DNA of 64,000 nt. Source: Nocardioides sediminis. GTDB lineage: Bacteria; Actinomycetota; Actinomycetes; Propionibacteriales; Nocardioidaceae. This document shows, piece by piece, positions 1 through 7,966 of the stretch (position 1 is its first letter; every line of letters starts with the position of its first letter). The notes beneath the pieces are model-generated. The model did no database searches and was not told the DNA's origin. It saw nothing but the letters and a program-made list of their open reading frames with translations. The translations under genes and the position numbers were made by a program. The stretch spans positions 248,001 through 312,000 of the forward strand of contig NZ_PZYZ01000006.1 of NCBI RefSeq assembly GCF_003047295.1, read 5' to 3'.

Positions 1-444
1 GCCGCCGAGGTGCTCTCCCACGCGTACGTCGTGCTGTCGCCCGGCCCCGGGCACCCCGCCGACCCCGTCGACTTCGCGGTCGGGCGTGAGGTGCTGCTGG
101 CCGGGACCCGCCCGGTGCTCGGCGTCTGCCTGGGCATGCAGGGCCTCGTCACGGCGTACGGCGGGACGGTCGAGCGGGTGCCGCCGGCCCACGGCGACGT
201 GGCGACGGTGACCCACGACGGCAAGGGCGTCTTCGCGGGGCTGCCCAACGGCTTCCCGGCGGTGCGCTACCACTCGCTCGCCGCGACCGCCCTCCCCGAC
301 GAGCTGGTCGCCACGGCCTGGTCGGCGGACGGCGTGGTGATGGGGGTGCGGCACGTGTCGCTGCCGCTGGAAGGCGTCCAGTTCCACCCCGAGTCGGTGC
401 TGTCCCGGCACGGCGCCGCGATGGTCGCGAGCTGGCTGTCGTGA
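1..444 (+). CDS. pabA: Aminodeoxychorismate/anthranilate synthase glutamine amidotransferase subunit (5' truncated)
   Basis: Class I glutamine amidotransferase that supplies ammonia to the adjacent chorismate-using subunit. The window begins inside the gene, in frame at base 1, leaving 147 codons. The fragment shows the conserved SPGPGHP loop, the nucleophile Cys in GVCLGMQG and the catalytic His-Glu pair in the C-terminal HPESV motif, so the visible active site is intact. Its TGA overlaps the GTG of the downstream gene (GTGA), which implies translational coupling. PabA and TrpG cannot be told apart by sequence alone; pairing with a PabB-like partner and no trp genes nearby favours p-aminobenzoate (folate) synthesis. 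Confidence 0.88.
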   Translation, partial: AAEVLSHAYVVLSPGPGHPADPVDFAVGREVLLAGTRPVLGVCLGMQGLVTAYGGTVERVPPAHGDVATVTHDGKGVFAGLPNGFPAVRYHSLAATALPDELVATAWSADGVVMGVRHVSLPLEGVQFHPESVLSRHGAAMVASWLS

Positions 445-1715
445 CCGACGACCCGGTCTCCAGCTTCTCGACGGTCGCGGCCGAGCGCCGGCGCTGCTTC
501 TGGCTCGACGGCGGTGGTGCGCGCGAGTGGTCCGGCCGGCGCTCGATCATCGGCTGGCTCGAGGACGACGACGTCTCCCTGACGTACGACGCCGCGCGGC
601 GCGAGGTCCGCCGGCACGCCGCCGGCACCTCGGAGGTCGTCGGCGATGACATCTGGGACGTGCTCGAGGCCTCGATGGCCCCGGGGGACCAGTGGTTCGG
701 CTACCTCGGCGCCGCCTGCCGGCCCGACCTGCCGGCCCGTCCCGACCCGGACCTGCCCGACGCGGTGTGGATGCGGCCGTCCTCGGTGCGCTCGTTCGAG
801 CACGAGGCGCCTGTGTCGGAGTCACCGCTGCAGCGGGGATTCCCTCGGTTGCTGGCCGATGCAACGGCCAGCAACCGTCGAGGTCGGCCAGCCGGTGGGG
901 CCCCTGAGGCGTACGCCGCCGCGTTCGCGCGCGTCCAGGAGCACCTGCACGCCGGCAACTCCTACGAGGTCAACCTGACCTACCGGCTGACCGCCGAGGC
1001 CGACCTCGACCCCGTCGCGACCTACCTGCGGCTCCGCGACCTCAACCCCGCGCCGTACGCCGGGTGCCTCCAGCACGACGTCGAGGGCCACCGGGCGTGG
1101 CTGCTCAGCTCCAGCCCGGAGCGCTACGCGCTCGTCACCGCCGACCGCACCATCGAGACCAAGCCGATCAAGGGCACCGCCCCTCGCGGGGCGACGCCGG
1201 AGGAGGACGAGCGGCTGCGCGACGGCCTGGCGCGGGATCCCAAGAACCGGGCCGAGAACCTGATGATCGTCGACCTGCTCCGCAACGACATCGGCATGGT
1301 CAGCGACGTCGGCTCGGTCGAGGTGCCGGTGCTGATGGACGTCGAGTCCTACGAGTCGGTCCACCAGCTCGTCTCCACCGTCCGCGGCCGGCTGCGCGAC
1401 GAGGTCAGCACGGTCCAGGCGCTGCGCGCGCTCTTCCCGCCCGGCTCGATGACCGGGGCGCCGAAGCGGCGCACGATGGAGGTCATCGAGGAGGTCGAGG
1501 AGACGCCGCGGGGCGTGTACGCCGGGGCGTTCGGGTGGATCAGCGGCGACGGCCGGGCGGACCTCGGCGTCGTCATCCGGTCGCTCATGACCGCGGGCGA
1601 CGGGCGCTGGACGCTCGGCACCGGCGGCGGCATCACGGTCCGCTCCGACCTCGAGGAGGAGTGGCAGGAGTCCCGCTGGAAGGCCGAGCGGCTGCTCCGC
1701 GCGCTCGAGCCCTGA
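441..1715 (+). CDS. pabB: Aminodeoxychorismate synthase component I (chorismate-binding)
   Basis: Chorismate-binding enzyme of 424 aa that aminates chorismate to aminodeoxychorismate using ammonia from the preceding subunit. The C-terminal catalytic half is well conserved: KPIKGTAPRG, the DLLRNDIG segment, and the GSMTGAPK motif followed by a long EVIEEVE helix, then GxGGGI near the end. The start is GTG overlapping the upstream stop by 4 bp. Residues about 125-160 (SPLQRGF to GRPAGG) do not look like PabB: they are encoded by a dispersed palindromic element (813-920) that also occurs three times outside genes in this window. It keeps the frame, so the enzyme is probably expressed with an extra loop just before the conserved NSYEVNLT region. 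Confidence 0.88.
   Translation: MTDDPVSSFSTVAAERRRCFWLDGGGAREWSGRRSIIGWLEDDDVSLTYDAARREVRRHAAGTSEVVGDDIWDVLEASMAPGDQWFGYLGAACRPDLPARPDPDLPDAVWMRPSSVRSFEHEAPVSESPLQRGFPRLLADATASNRRGRPAGGAPEAYAAAFARVQEHLHAGNSYEVNLTYRLTAEADLDPVATYLRLRDLNPAPYAGCLQHDVEGHRAWLLSSSPERYALVTADRTIETKPIKGTAPRGATPEEDERLRDGLARDPKNRAENLMIVDLLRNDIGMVSDVGSVEVPVLMDVESYESVHQLVSTVRGRLRDEVSTVQALRALFPPGSMTGAPKRRTMEVIEEVEETPRGVYAGAFGWISGDGRADLGVVIRSLMTAGDGRWTLGTGGGITVRSDLEEEWQESRWKAERLLRALEP
813..920 (+). repeat. Palindromic element family A, copy 1, in frame inside pabB
   Basis: This 108-bp stretch (36 codons, on codon boundaries) matches the layout of intergenic copies at 15142-15232, 19462-19553 and 37752-37895. It starts GTGTCGGAGTCACCGC, has the hairpin arms TTGCTGGCC (849-857) and GGCCAGCAA (866-874) around GATGCAAC, then a further CGGCCAGC, and ends with GAGGCGTACGCCGCC. 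The 26-bp hairpin is identical to that of copy 3. The last few codons may be native pabB sequence, so the true inserted length is uncertain. Confidence 0.85.
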
Positions 1716-1717
1716 GC

Positions 1718-1802
1718 GGCCAGGAACTGCCCGGTCGGCACGATCCAGCGGTCAGGAATCGCCCGGTCGGCACGATCCAGCGGTCAGGAACTGCCCGGTC
1801 GG
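1718..1802. repeat. Tandem 32-bp repeat (family C) between convergent genes
   Basis: Two full 32-bp units (1718-1749 and 1750-1781) and a 21-bp partial unit (1782-1802) fill the gap between the pabB stop and the sensor kinase stop. Each unit contains CAGGAACTGCCCGGTCGGCA or a close variant followed by CGATCCAGC. The same GGAAC-GCCCGGTCGG core recurs at 24434-24550, again between convergent stop codons. No open frame or classical terminator is apparent. Confidence 0.85.
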
Positions 1803-3197
1803 TCAGACGATGGCCGGCTGCTCGCCGGGTAGCCACAGGGTCAGGCGCGTCCCGCCGCCGGGAGCGTCGGCCACCGCGACCCGGCCACCGTGGCGGTCGA
1901 CGACCTGGCGGACGATCGCCAGCCCGAGTCCCGAGCCCGGCATCGACCGCGACTCCTCGGAGCGCCAGAAGCGGTCGAAGACGCGCGGCTGGTCCTCCGG
2001 CGGGATCCCCGGCCCCTGGTCGTCGATGGTCAGCACGCCGGAGGCCAGGCGCACGGTGATGGTGCCTCCCGGCGGGCTCCACTTCGCCGCGTTGTCGAGC
2101 AGGTTGAGGACGGCCCGCTCCAGCCCGGTCGCGTCGCCGGTGACCCGCCAGCGGTCGAGTCGCACGTCGAACTCGATGCCGGGCGCGCGACGGCGTACCC
2201 GGGCCAGGGCCCGCTCGGTGACCTCGGCCAGGTCGACCGGCTCGATGATCGCCGCCGGCTGGTCCTCGCGGGCCAGCACGACCAGGTCACCCACCAGCGT
2301 GGTGAGCTCCTCGATCTGGGCGCGCACGTCGTCGAGCAGCTCCCGCCGGGCCTCCTCCGGCAGGCCCCCCTCGGACCCGTCGGCCTGCGCCAGGAGGTCG
2401 AGGTTGGTGCGCAGGGAGGTGAGGGGGGTACGCAGCTCGTGCCCCGCGTCGGCGACGAGCCGGCGCTGCCGGTCGCGCGAGGCCGCAAGCGACGTCAGCA
2501 TCTGGTTGAAGGCGGCCGCGAGGCGGGCGATCTCGTCGTCGCCCTCGACCGCGAGCGGCGCCAGGTCCTCGGTGACCGCGATCCGCTCGACCGACCGGGT
2601 GAGGCGGCGTACGGGCCGCAGGCCGTTGGCGGCCACGGCCCACCCGGCCAGCGCGGCGGCGAGCACGCCGAGCCCACCGGCGACCAGCATGACGGTGCCG
2701 AGCTTGGCGAGGCTGCGGTGCTGGGAGGACAGTGGCTGGGCCAGCACCAGGGCCTGGCCGGAGCCGGCGGGGACGGTGGCGACGCGGTACTCCACGTTGC
2801 CGGCGGCCGCGATCGTGCGCACCGAGTCGGGCTGCCGGCCCGCGGCGACGTCGAGCTCGGGGCGGCCCAGGACGATCTCGGGCCCGTCGTCGGCGGTCAG
2901 CACGCCCCGCTCGGAGGTGATGAAGATGATGCGCACGTCGGCCGCGCCGAGCATCCACGAGGGCACGTCGCGACGGGTCATCTCCGACAGGGCGGTGAAC
3001 TTCGCGGCCTTCTCGGCGCGGTCGAGCAGCGACTCGTCGAGGCTGTCCTGCAGCTGCATGCGCATGACCATGAAGGCGCCCAGCGACATCGCCGCGATCG
3101 ACACGGCGACGGCGAGCGTGGTGAGGACCGCGACCCGGGAGGCGAGCGAGCGCCGGTAGTGCCAGCGGCGGTCGTCCCAGCCGGCGAGGGTGCTCAT
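1803..3197 (-). CDS. Sensor histidine kinase (MprB/HAMP type)
   Basis: Membrane histidine kinase of 464 aa. From the N-terminus: a cytoplasmic Arg-rich start, TM1 at about residues 22-46, an extracytoplasmic sensor region to about 160, TM2 at about 166-190, HAMP, a HisKA domain with phospho-acceptor His253 in AGHELRTP, then an ATPase domain with the N box ([10 protein letters not shown]) and G boxes ([16 protein letters not shown]). All catalytic motifs are present. The ATG is inside the stop of the upstream regulator (ATGA, 3194-3197), so the two are co-translated. Architecture and order resemble mycobacterial MprAB, an envelope-stress system; the signal here is unknown. Confidence 0.93.
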   Translation of the reverse strand: MSTLAGWDDRRWHYRRSLASRVAVLTTLAVAVSIAAMSLGAFMVMRMQLQDSLDESLLDRAEKAAKFTALSEMTRRDVPSWMLGAADVRIIFITSERGVLTADDGPEIVLGRPELDVAAGRQPDSVRTIAAAGNVEYRVATVPAGSGQALVLAQPLSSQHRSLAKLGTVMLVAGGLGVLAAALAGWAVAANGLRPVRRLTRSVERIAVTEDLAPLAVEGDDEIARLAAAFNQMLTSLAASRDRQRRLVADAGHELRTPLTSLRTNLDLLAQADGSEGGLPEEARRELLDDVRAQIEELTTLVGDLVVLAREDQPAAIIEPVDLAEVTERALARVRRRAPGIEFDVRLDRWRVTGDATGLERAVLNLLDNAAKWSPPGGTITVRLASGVLTIDDQGPGIPPEDQPRVFDRFWRSEESRSMPGSGLGLAIVRQVVDRHGGRVAVADAPGGGTRLTLWLPGEQPAIV

Positions 3198-3892
3198 GCT
3201 TCCTTGAGCACGTAGCCCACCCCGCGGACGGTCTGGATCAGCCGCGGCTCGCCCCCGGCCTCGGTCTTGCGGCGCAGGTAGCCGACGTAGACCTCGAGGG
3301 AGTTGGCGCTGGTCGGGAAGTCGTAGCCCCACACCTCCTCGAGGATGAACGAGCGCTCCAGCACGCGGCGTGGGCGCCGCATGAACATCTCGAGCAGGGT
3401 GAACTCCGTGCGGGTCAGCTCGATCGCCCGGTCGCCGCGGCGGACGTCGCGAGAGCCGACCTCCATGGTCAGGTCGGCGAAGGACAGCGTCTCCTCCGCG
3501 GCGTCGTCGGCCGGCACCACGCGGCGGAGCAGCGCTCGCAGCCGCGCCAGCAGCTCCTGCAGCGCGAACGGCTTGGTCAGGTAGTCGTCGGCCCCGGCGT
3601 CGAGGCCCTCGACCCGGTCACCGACCGCGTCGCGGGCGGTGAGCACGAGGACCGGTACGTCGTGCCCGGCGGCCCGCAGCGCCCGCGTCGTCTCGATCCC
3701 GTCGAGCCGCGGCATCATCACGTCCATCACGACCACGTCCGGGTGGCTGGACCCCAGGACCGCCAGTGCCTCGGCGCCGTCGGCGGCGAGCGCGACGTCG
3801 TACCCGTTGAACTCCAGCGAGCGGCGCAGGGACTCCCGCACGGCACGGTCGTCGTCGACGACGAGGACGCGGGGCTTGGGGCTGTCCGGCAC
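3194..3892 (-). CDS. OmpR-family response regulator (MprA-like)
   Basis: Response regulator of 232 aa. The receiver domain has the acidic pocket VVDDD (residues 11-15), phospho-acceptor Asp57 in VVVMDVMM, the LTA switch residue and the LTKPF lysine. A linker leads to a C-terminal winged helix (about 135-232) ending with the canonical RGVGYVL. It is the first gene of a two-gene operon with the overlapping sensor kinase. GTG at 3892 is used as the start; AAGG lies about 10 nt upstream on the coding strand. Confidence 0.94.
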   Translation of the reverse strand: MPDSPKPRVLVVDDDRAVRESLRRSLEFNGYDVALAADGAEALAVLGSSHPDVVVMDVMMPRLDGIETTRALRAAGHDVPVLVLTARDAVGDRVEGLDAGADDYLTKPFALQELLARLRALLRRVVPADDAAEETLSFADLTMEVGSRDVRRGDRAIELTRTEFTLLEMFMRRPRRVLERSFILEEVWGYDFPTSANSLEVYVGYLRRKTEAGGEPRLIQTVRGVGYVLKEA

Positions 3893-3896
3893 ACAC

Positions 3897-4538
3897 CTAC
3901 CTTGCCAGCCCAGCCTGAGGCTGCGCTGAGACCGGCTCGGTGTCGGGCAGGTGGTGTCGCCAGGCGTGGTGGACGAGGAGGGCGGCGATGACCGTGCCGA
4001 TCCAGCCGGCCAGCAGGTCGCCGAGCGTGTCCGCGTACGCCGTGGGCAGCTCGGTCGAGCGGGTGACGAACGAGACCAGCTCGAAGAGCTCCCAGGCGAG
4101 CGCGGCTGTCATGCCGAGCGCGAGCGAGCGCTCCAGCACCGCGAGGGCACTCGAGGTCCGGTGCATCGTCAGCAGCACCAGCGCCGCCGTCACGCAGGCC
4201 ACGTTGGCCACGTGCATCAGGTCGTCGAACCACAGGATCCGGTCGTAGAGGTCGAGACGGTTGCCGAGGATGTCGCTGAAGGCGGCGACGGTGAGTAGCA
4301 GGTCCGCCAGCCACGGGTAGGGGCCGGTCCGGCGCCACAGCTGCCACCAGACGGGCACGGCGAAGGCGAGCATCGGGTAGGTCAGCGCGCGTGCCACGGG
4401 CGCCTTGCCCTCCAGGTTGCCCCAGCCCGGGTCGATGAGGACCAGCACGAGGGACGCCATCAGCGCGGCCTTGCCGAGCACGTCCAGCACGACCAGCGCC
4501 GCTGACGGGACCGGCGGTCGGGACGCGACGCTCCTCAT
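3897..4538 (-). CDS. DUF2238 (YjdF-like) multispanning membrane protein
   Basis: Predicted inner-membrane protein of 213 aa with about six hydrophobic helices. The conserved family signature is visible: FDDLMH in the middle, WELFE in the next helix, and [11 protein letters not shown] near the C-terminus, which together place acidic and His residues inside the membrane. The function of the family is not established. The gene ends 4 bp before the response-regulator start on the same strand, so it may be read through into the two-component operon. A TACGCT hexamer 6 nt before the ATG suggests a leaderless start. Confidence 0.75.
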   Translation of the reverse strand: MRSVASRPPVPSAALVVLDVLGKAALMASLVLVLIDPGWGNLEGKAPVARALTYPMLAFAVPVWWQLWRRTGPYPWLADLLLTVAAFSDILGNRLDLYDRILWFDDLMHVANVACVTAALVLLTMHRTSSALAVLERSLALGMTAALAWELFELVSFVTRSTELPTAYADTLGDLLAGWIGTVIAALLVHHAWRHHLPDTEPVSAQPQAGLAR

Positions 4539-4859
4539 GCTTCCAGCGTAGGAATGCGTCCTCCCGGTGTACCGGGCCGTAAGTCACCCGCCCGGCTGCC
4601 GGCAGGCCCGGGCCGGCCGCAGGTCTGGACCAGCACGCTGCGACCGTGGACGTGCGCAGCCGGCGGCTGCTTCGCTCCATCCAGCGCCATCACCGAACGC
4701 TCGGGGGAGTCTTGGGTTCACACGGGTCAGCTCAGTCGTCGGGCTCTCGCCTGCCGCGCTGCGACGTCGAGGCGGTCGGTGTCCGTGGGGATCAGTAGCC
4801 GAGCAGGCGTGAGCGCTCGGCTCCGATCGATCCGGGAGCGGGCCGGCGGAGGAGAGGAC
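4539..4859. other. 321-bp intergenic region, no gene recognised
   Basis: Divergent spacer between the DUF2238 gene and the small plus-strand ORF. It holds a TANNNT hexamer for the minus-strand gene (4545-4550), a weak short dyad GCAGCC-GGC-GGCTGC (4656-4670) and a strong ribosome site (4848-4857) for the next ORF. Open frames cross it on both strands but none shows recognisable protein sequence. Confidence 0.6.
4545..4550 (-). promoter_or_regulatory. -10-like hexamer, leaderless start of the DUF2238 gene
   Basis: TACGCT on the minus strand, 6 nt before the ATG at 4538. No ribosome site is present in the gap. Confidence 0.5.
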
Positions 4860-4979
4860 GTGTACGTCGACTGCGTGCAGGCCCTCGCCCGGGACCTCGA
4901 CGTGCGGCTCGGGTGCGACTCCCTGCTCGAGGGGCTCCTCCACGTCCGCGACATGGGGCTGCGGGGGATGTTCAGATGA
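4860..4979 (+). CDS. Small 39-aa ORF, translationally coupled to the next gene
   Basis: A 39-residue ORF (MYVDCVQALARD to LRGMFR) begins with GTG six nt after a strong GGAGGA ribosome site (4848-4853) and ends in ATGA, overlapping the next start. The peptide looks like real protein: it has an amphipathic pattern, a Cys pair and a C-terminal GLRGMF. I do not recognise it. It may be a genuine small partner protein or the surviving C-terminus of a larger gene whose 5' part has decayed; the frame is open upstream to 4554 but that sequence does not look coding. Confidence 0.5.
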   Translation: MYVDCVQALARDLDVRLGCDSLLEGLLHVRDMGLRGMFR

Positions 4980-5851
4980 CCCGTACGTCGCCGTCCGGCT
5001 CGGCCGACGCCGCGTCGTACGTCCTCGAGCTCGTCGGCCTCGCCGTCCCGGGAGCCGCCGAGCACCTGCGGCGGGTCGGCACGGTGCTCGCAGACCATCC
5101 CGGTCTGGCACCCACCCGGTACGGCCCGAGCGACCCGCCGAGGGCCCGCCTGACGGACCCCGCGGCCGAGCTCGCGGCAGTCGGCGTGAGGCAGGCGGAC
5201 CGCCCCCAGGCGGTGGTCCACCTGGCCTGCCCGGAGCGCGGCGAGACCGGGACCGCTGCCTACGTCGCCGCTCCGTTCCGGGACCACCCGCCCGGGTTCG
5301 TCCGCCCGAGCAGGCTCGAGCTCGCACTCGTCCCGGAGGGGCCGACGGAGCTGGGCGACCTGCTCGCGGACCTGGCCGGGGCGACGGACGCCTGCTACGG
5401 CTTCGTCTCGTCGCGTCCCCACCTGGCCCAGCTGCGGGGGACCTTCGGGGCCGATCGGCGCCGTCAACATGGACCGTCGCCCTCGGGAGGTGCGCCGCCG
5501 ACCTGGCAGCCGCCGCCGTACCAGGCGCTGGAGATGGCGCTGCCCGATGTCTTCTGGGTGCAGTACCTCGGCCCGGCCTTCGTCGGGCTGTGGGGCGAGG
5601 ACCGCGTCGCACGCGCCGGCGTCGCCCAGCGACGACTGGGCAACGGCGGGTACGTCGTGTGGGCGTGCGACGAGCCACCGCCCGAGGACGCGGACGTGGA
5701 GAGTCCCGAGGCCCATCCATGGAAGGCGTCGGTCTACGACGCGCTCGGTCCCGAGCCCTTCGTGCGCCACGACCGGGCGTGGAACGACTTCGGTGTCCAC
5801 GTCCCCTTGATGACCCAGCACGCCGCGGCCCGCGGGACCCTCGCACCGTGA
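4976..5851 (+). CDS. Uncharacterised 291-aa protein, possible DUF3396/Imm52-like immunity protein
   Basis: Soluble protein without signal peptide or membrane segment. The start is the ATG inside the stop of the 39-aa ORF. Recognisable features are few: a central block with paired Arg/Trp, and a C-terminal ALPDVFWVQYLGPAFVGLWG stretch that recalls the WLxFLG..(Y/F)V.LWG region of DUF3396/Imm52 immunity proteins of polymorphic toxin systems. That is a motif-level impression only. The neighbours downstream are also immunity-like, which supports an orphan immunity cluster, but no toxin gene lies within the window. Confidence 0.45.
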   Translation: MTRTSPSGSADAASYVLELVGLAVPGAAEHLRRVGTVLADHPGLAPTRYGPSDPPRARLTDPAAELAAVGVRQADRPQAVVHLACPERGETGTAAYVAAPFRDHPPGFVRPSRLELALVPEGPTELGDLLADLAGATDACYGFVSSRPHLAQLRGTFGADRRRQHGPSPSGGAPPTWQPPPYQALEMALPDVFWVQYLGPAFVGLWGEDRVARAGVAQRRLGNGGYVVWACDEPPPEDADVESPEAHPWKASVYDALGPEPFVRHDRAWNDFGVHVPLMTQHAAARGTLAP

Positions 5852-5892
5852 CCCCCGATCAGCATCCTCGATCCAGTGAGACGGAGCAGCAG

Positions 5893-6621
5893 ATGACCGA
5901 CGACGAGAACCTCGCCTTCATCGCCGCTGTCATGGCGGCGTCCAAGGAGGCGGCAGGCCTGCCGCCCGACTGGGGCACGACACCTGCCCCGTCGAGCGCC
6001 GAGGCGGAGCTCGAGGATGCGCCGCGCCCGCCCCGGCTCCGGGGCGGGATGACCACAGCCGAGCTGCTTCCGTACGGCGAGGTGGTGCTCGGCCCCGGTG
6101 GCCAGGAAGCGGTCCTCGAGCGCCTGACCTGCCCGCCCGTGCAAACACCGGGTGGTGGCATCACGGCCTGCGACCCGGTGTCGCTGGAGTGGCAGCGGCC
6201 TCTCGAGGTCGACCTGCGTGGTGCGGCGCAGCCGGTCGAGGTCGCGGCGCTGCGATGGACCACGCCGCGCGGGGACCTCCTCCAGGCCGCGGTGGCGGTC
6301 ATCGGAGACCTGTCCGCGGTGACGAGCTGGATCGAGTTCCCCGTCCCCGGCACCAGGCTCTCCATCGACAAGGGGTGCGGTGCCTTCATCGCGCGCAACC
6401 AGGTGGGCGTCGTCGCAGGGCTGGTTGAGGACGTGCTGTCGACGGTCAGCGACGTCGGACTCGTCCCGGTCGAGGCCGGCGGGACCGTGGTCGGTGCGCT
6501 GTTCGGCAGCGGGGACGGCCCGGGAGGCTACGAGCTGATGCTGGGGCGCGGAAGCGGAGCCGTGCCGGTCGCCCTGCTCGTGGACCTGCGCGTGCTGCCC
6601 CGCGACGGCGTGGCACCGTGA
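5893..6621 (+). CDS. Uncharacterised 242-aa protein, possibly DUF4241-like
   Basis: Cytosolic protein starting at ATG 5893 after GGAGCAG. Residues about 50-240 contain ELLPYGEVVLGPGG, then VEVAALRW and a block reading FPVPGTRLSIDKGCGAFIA. The order of a W/R-rich strand followed by a small-residue turn with GCGAF resembles DUF4241, a family seen next to toxin and SMI1/Imm genes. The match is weak and no catalytic residues are evident. It sits 41 bp after the preceding unknown gene on the same strand, so they are probably co-transcribed. Confidence 0.45.
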   Translation: MTDDENLAFIAAVMAASKEAAGLPPDWGTTPAPSSAEAELEDAPRPPRLRGGMTTAELLPYGEVVLGPGGQEAVLERLTCPPVQTPGGGITACDPVSLEWQRPLEVDLRGAAQPVEVAALRWTTPRGDLLQAAVAVIGDLSAVTSWIEFPVPGTRLSIDKGCGAFIARNQVGVVAGLVEDVLSTVSDVGLVPVEAGGTVVGALFGSGDGPGGYELMLGRGSGAVPVALLVDLRVLPRDGVAP

Positions 6622-6655
6622 CGCTCCGGGCGGCGGACGAGAGGTCGGGCGCGGC

Positions 6656-7099
6656 GTGAGCGTGGCGACGTACGTGCGAGTCTCGGACGGCTCGTGGCGG
6701 TTCGACCCCCAGCAGGTGTTCGACGCCCTGCGCGACCAGTACGCAGGGCGCTCCCTGTGGCAGGGGAGCGACCCACGCCAGCTCATGGCGGAGGGGTATG
6801 CGGACGGCTGGGAGGTCACCCTCGGCGAGGATGGACGCACGTTCGTGATCAAGGCGCCCCCGGTGCCGCTGATGGAGCTCGTGTCCTGGGTCCGGGCCTT
6901 CGTGCCCGAGGACGTGCCGCTCCAGGTCTTCGACGACCAGCTCTCGTTCGAGGTCGCCCCGCTGCGTCCCGGGATCACCCCGGAGCAGGTCAGGGCGGAG
7001 CTTTTCCCCGATGCGTGGCGCGTCGAGGAAATGAGCAGGTCGACGCCCTCGGCCAGGAACCAGCGCAGGGGATCGGCCAAACCGCCCCACCTCCCGTGA
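6656..7099 (+). CDS. Hypothetical protein, 147 aa
   Basis: Short cytosolic protein starting at GTG 6656, 34 bp after the preceding gene. The first 120 residues are compact and well formed (ATYVRVSDGSWRFDPQQVF, later PLMELVSWVRAFVPEDVPL), reading like a small alpha/beta immunity or Imm-type fold. The last 25 residues are Ser/Arg/Pro-rich and unlike the rest, so the original C-terminus may have been replaced by a rearrangement near 7030. I do not recognise the family. Together with the three genes before it, it forms the only stretch of this window where most genes are unfamiliar. Confidence 0.5.
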   Translation: MSVATYVRVSDGSWRFDPQQVFDALRDQYAGRSLWQGSDPRQLMAEGYADGWEVTLGEDGRTFVIKAPPVPLMELVSWVRAFVPEDVPLQVFDDQLSFEVAPLRPGITPEQVRAELFPDAWRVEEMSRSTPSARNQRRGSAKPPHLP

Positions 7100-7248
7100 T
7101 GACCGTGAGCGACGTGCAGGGCCGGGGCCGCACGGCGTACCGCTTCCGAGACAGCCACGACCGGTGTCCTAGGATTGCCGACGGTCCAGAAGCGGCCTCT
7201 CGATGCTGCGTCGAACACCTCGACGCCGGTGGTGAAAGTTCCCTTCTG

Positions 7249-7953
7249 ATGCCTGATGACGTGCTGGCAGAGGCCCTTGCCCACGCCGCCCGCAGACTCA
7301 ACGAGGTCTCCTCGCTGGAGGAGACCCTGACCGAGATCGTGCGCACCGCGCGGGTCTCGGTGCCCGGCGCCGACCACGCCGGCGTCACCCTGGCCCACCC
7401 CGACGGCCGCCTCGACACGCTCGCGGCGACCGGCGACCGCGTGCACGAGTTCGACGCCATCCAGTACGAGCTCGGCGAGGGGCCGTGCGTCTACGCCATC
7501 GAGGCGGACACCATCGTGCACGTGCCCGACGTCCGCGCCGAGCGCCGGTGGCCCTCGTTCATGGCCGAGGCCGGGCGCCGGGGCTTGCGCGCCCAGATCG
7601 GCGTGCGCCTGTACGCCGATCGCAGCGGGCAGGCGGGCCTCAACATCTACTCCGAGCAGGAGCACGGCCTCGACGACACGAGCGCGCAGGCGGCCGACAT
7701 CTTCGCCGCCCACGCCGCGCTCGCCATGGGCAAGGCCAGGGCCATCGACCAGCTGCAGGAGGGGATGCGCACCCGCCAGCGGATCGGGGTGGCGGTCGGC
7801 CTGCTCATGCACCGCTACCAGACCACCGAGGATCGCGCCTTCGCCTTCCTCGTCCGGGCCTCCTCGCACGGCAACGTCAAGCTGCGCGACGTCGCCGCCG
7901 AGGTGGTCCGGGACTTCGAGGGCGGCCTCGCCGGGGGCGGCGAGGCGATCTAG
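7249..7953 (+). CDS. GAF and ANTAR domain regulator (RNA-binding antiterminator)
   Basis: Protein of 234 aa with an N-terminal GAF sensor domain (about residues 15-160; GEGPCVYAI and VPDVRAERRWP are typical) and a C-terminal ANTAR domain (about 170-225; RQRIGVAVGLLMHRY then AFAFLVRASSHGNVKLRDVA). ANTAR domains bind twin RNA hairpins and prevent transcription termination. Such GAF-ANTAR proteins are common in actinobacteria and are often linked to stress sigma factors; here a SigF-like gene lies just downstream on the opposite strand. The ATG at 7249 follows a weak GGTGAAAG; no better start is visible. Confidence 0.87.
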   Translation: MPDDVLAEALAHAARRLNEVSSLEETLTEIVRTARVSVPGADHAGVTLAHPDGRLDTLAATGDRVHEFDAIQYELGEGPCVYAIEADTIVHVPDVRAERRWPSFMAEAGRRGLRAQIGVRLYADRSGQAGLNIYSEQEHGLDDTSAQAADIFAAHAALAMGKARAIDQLQEGMRTRQRIGVAVGLLMHRYQTTEDRAFAFLVRASSHGNVKLRDVAAEVVRDFEGGLAGGGEAI

Positions 7954-7966
7954 CAGCGCGACGGCT

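Noticed and set aside
4554..4859. Upstream extension of the 39-aa ORF (141 codons in total)
   Set aside because: The extra residues are Arg/Ser/Pro-rich and unlike a protein, while a strong ribosome site precedes GTG 4860.
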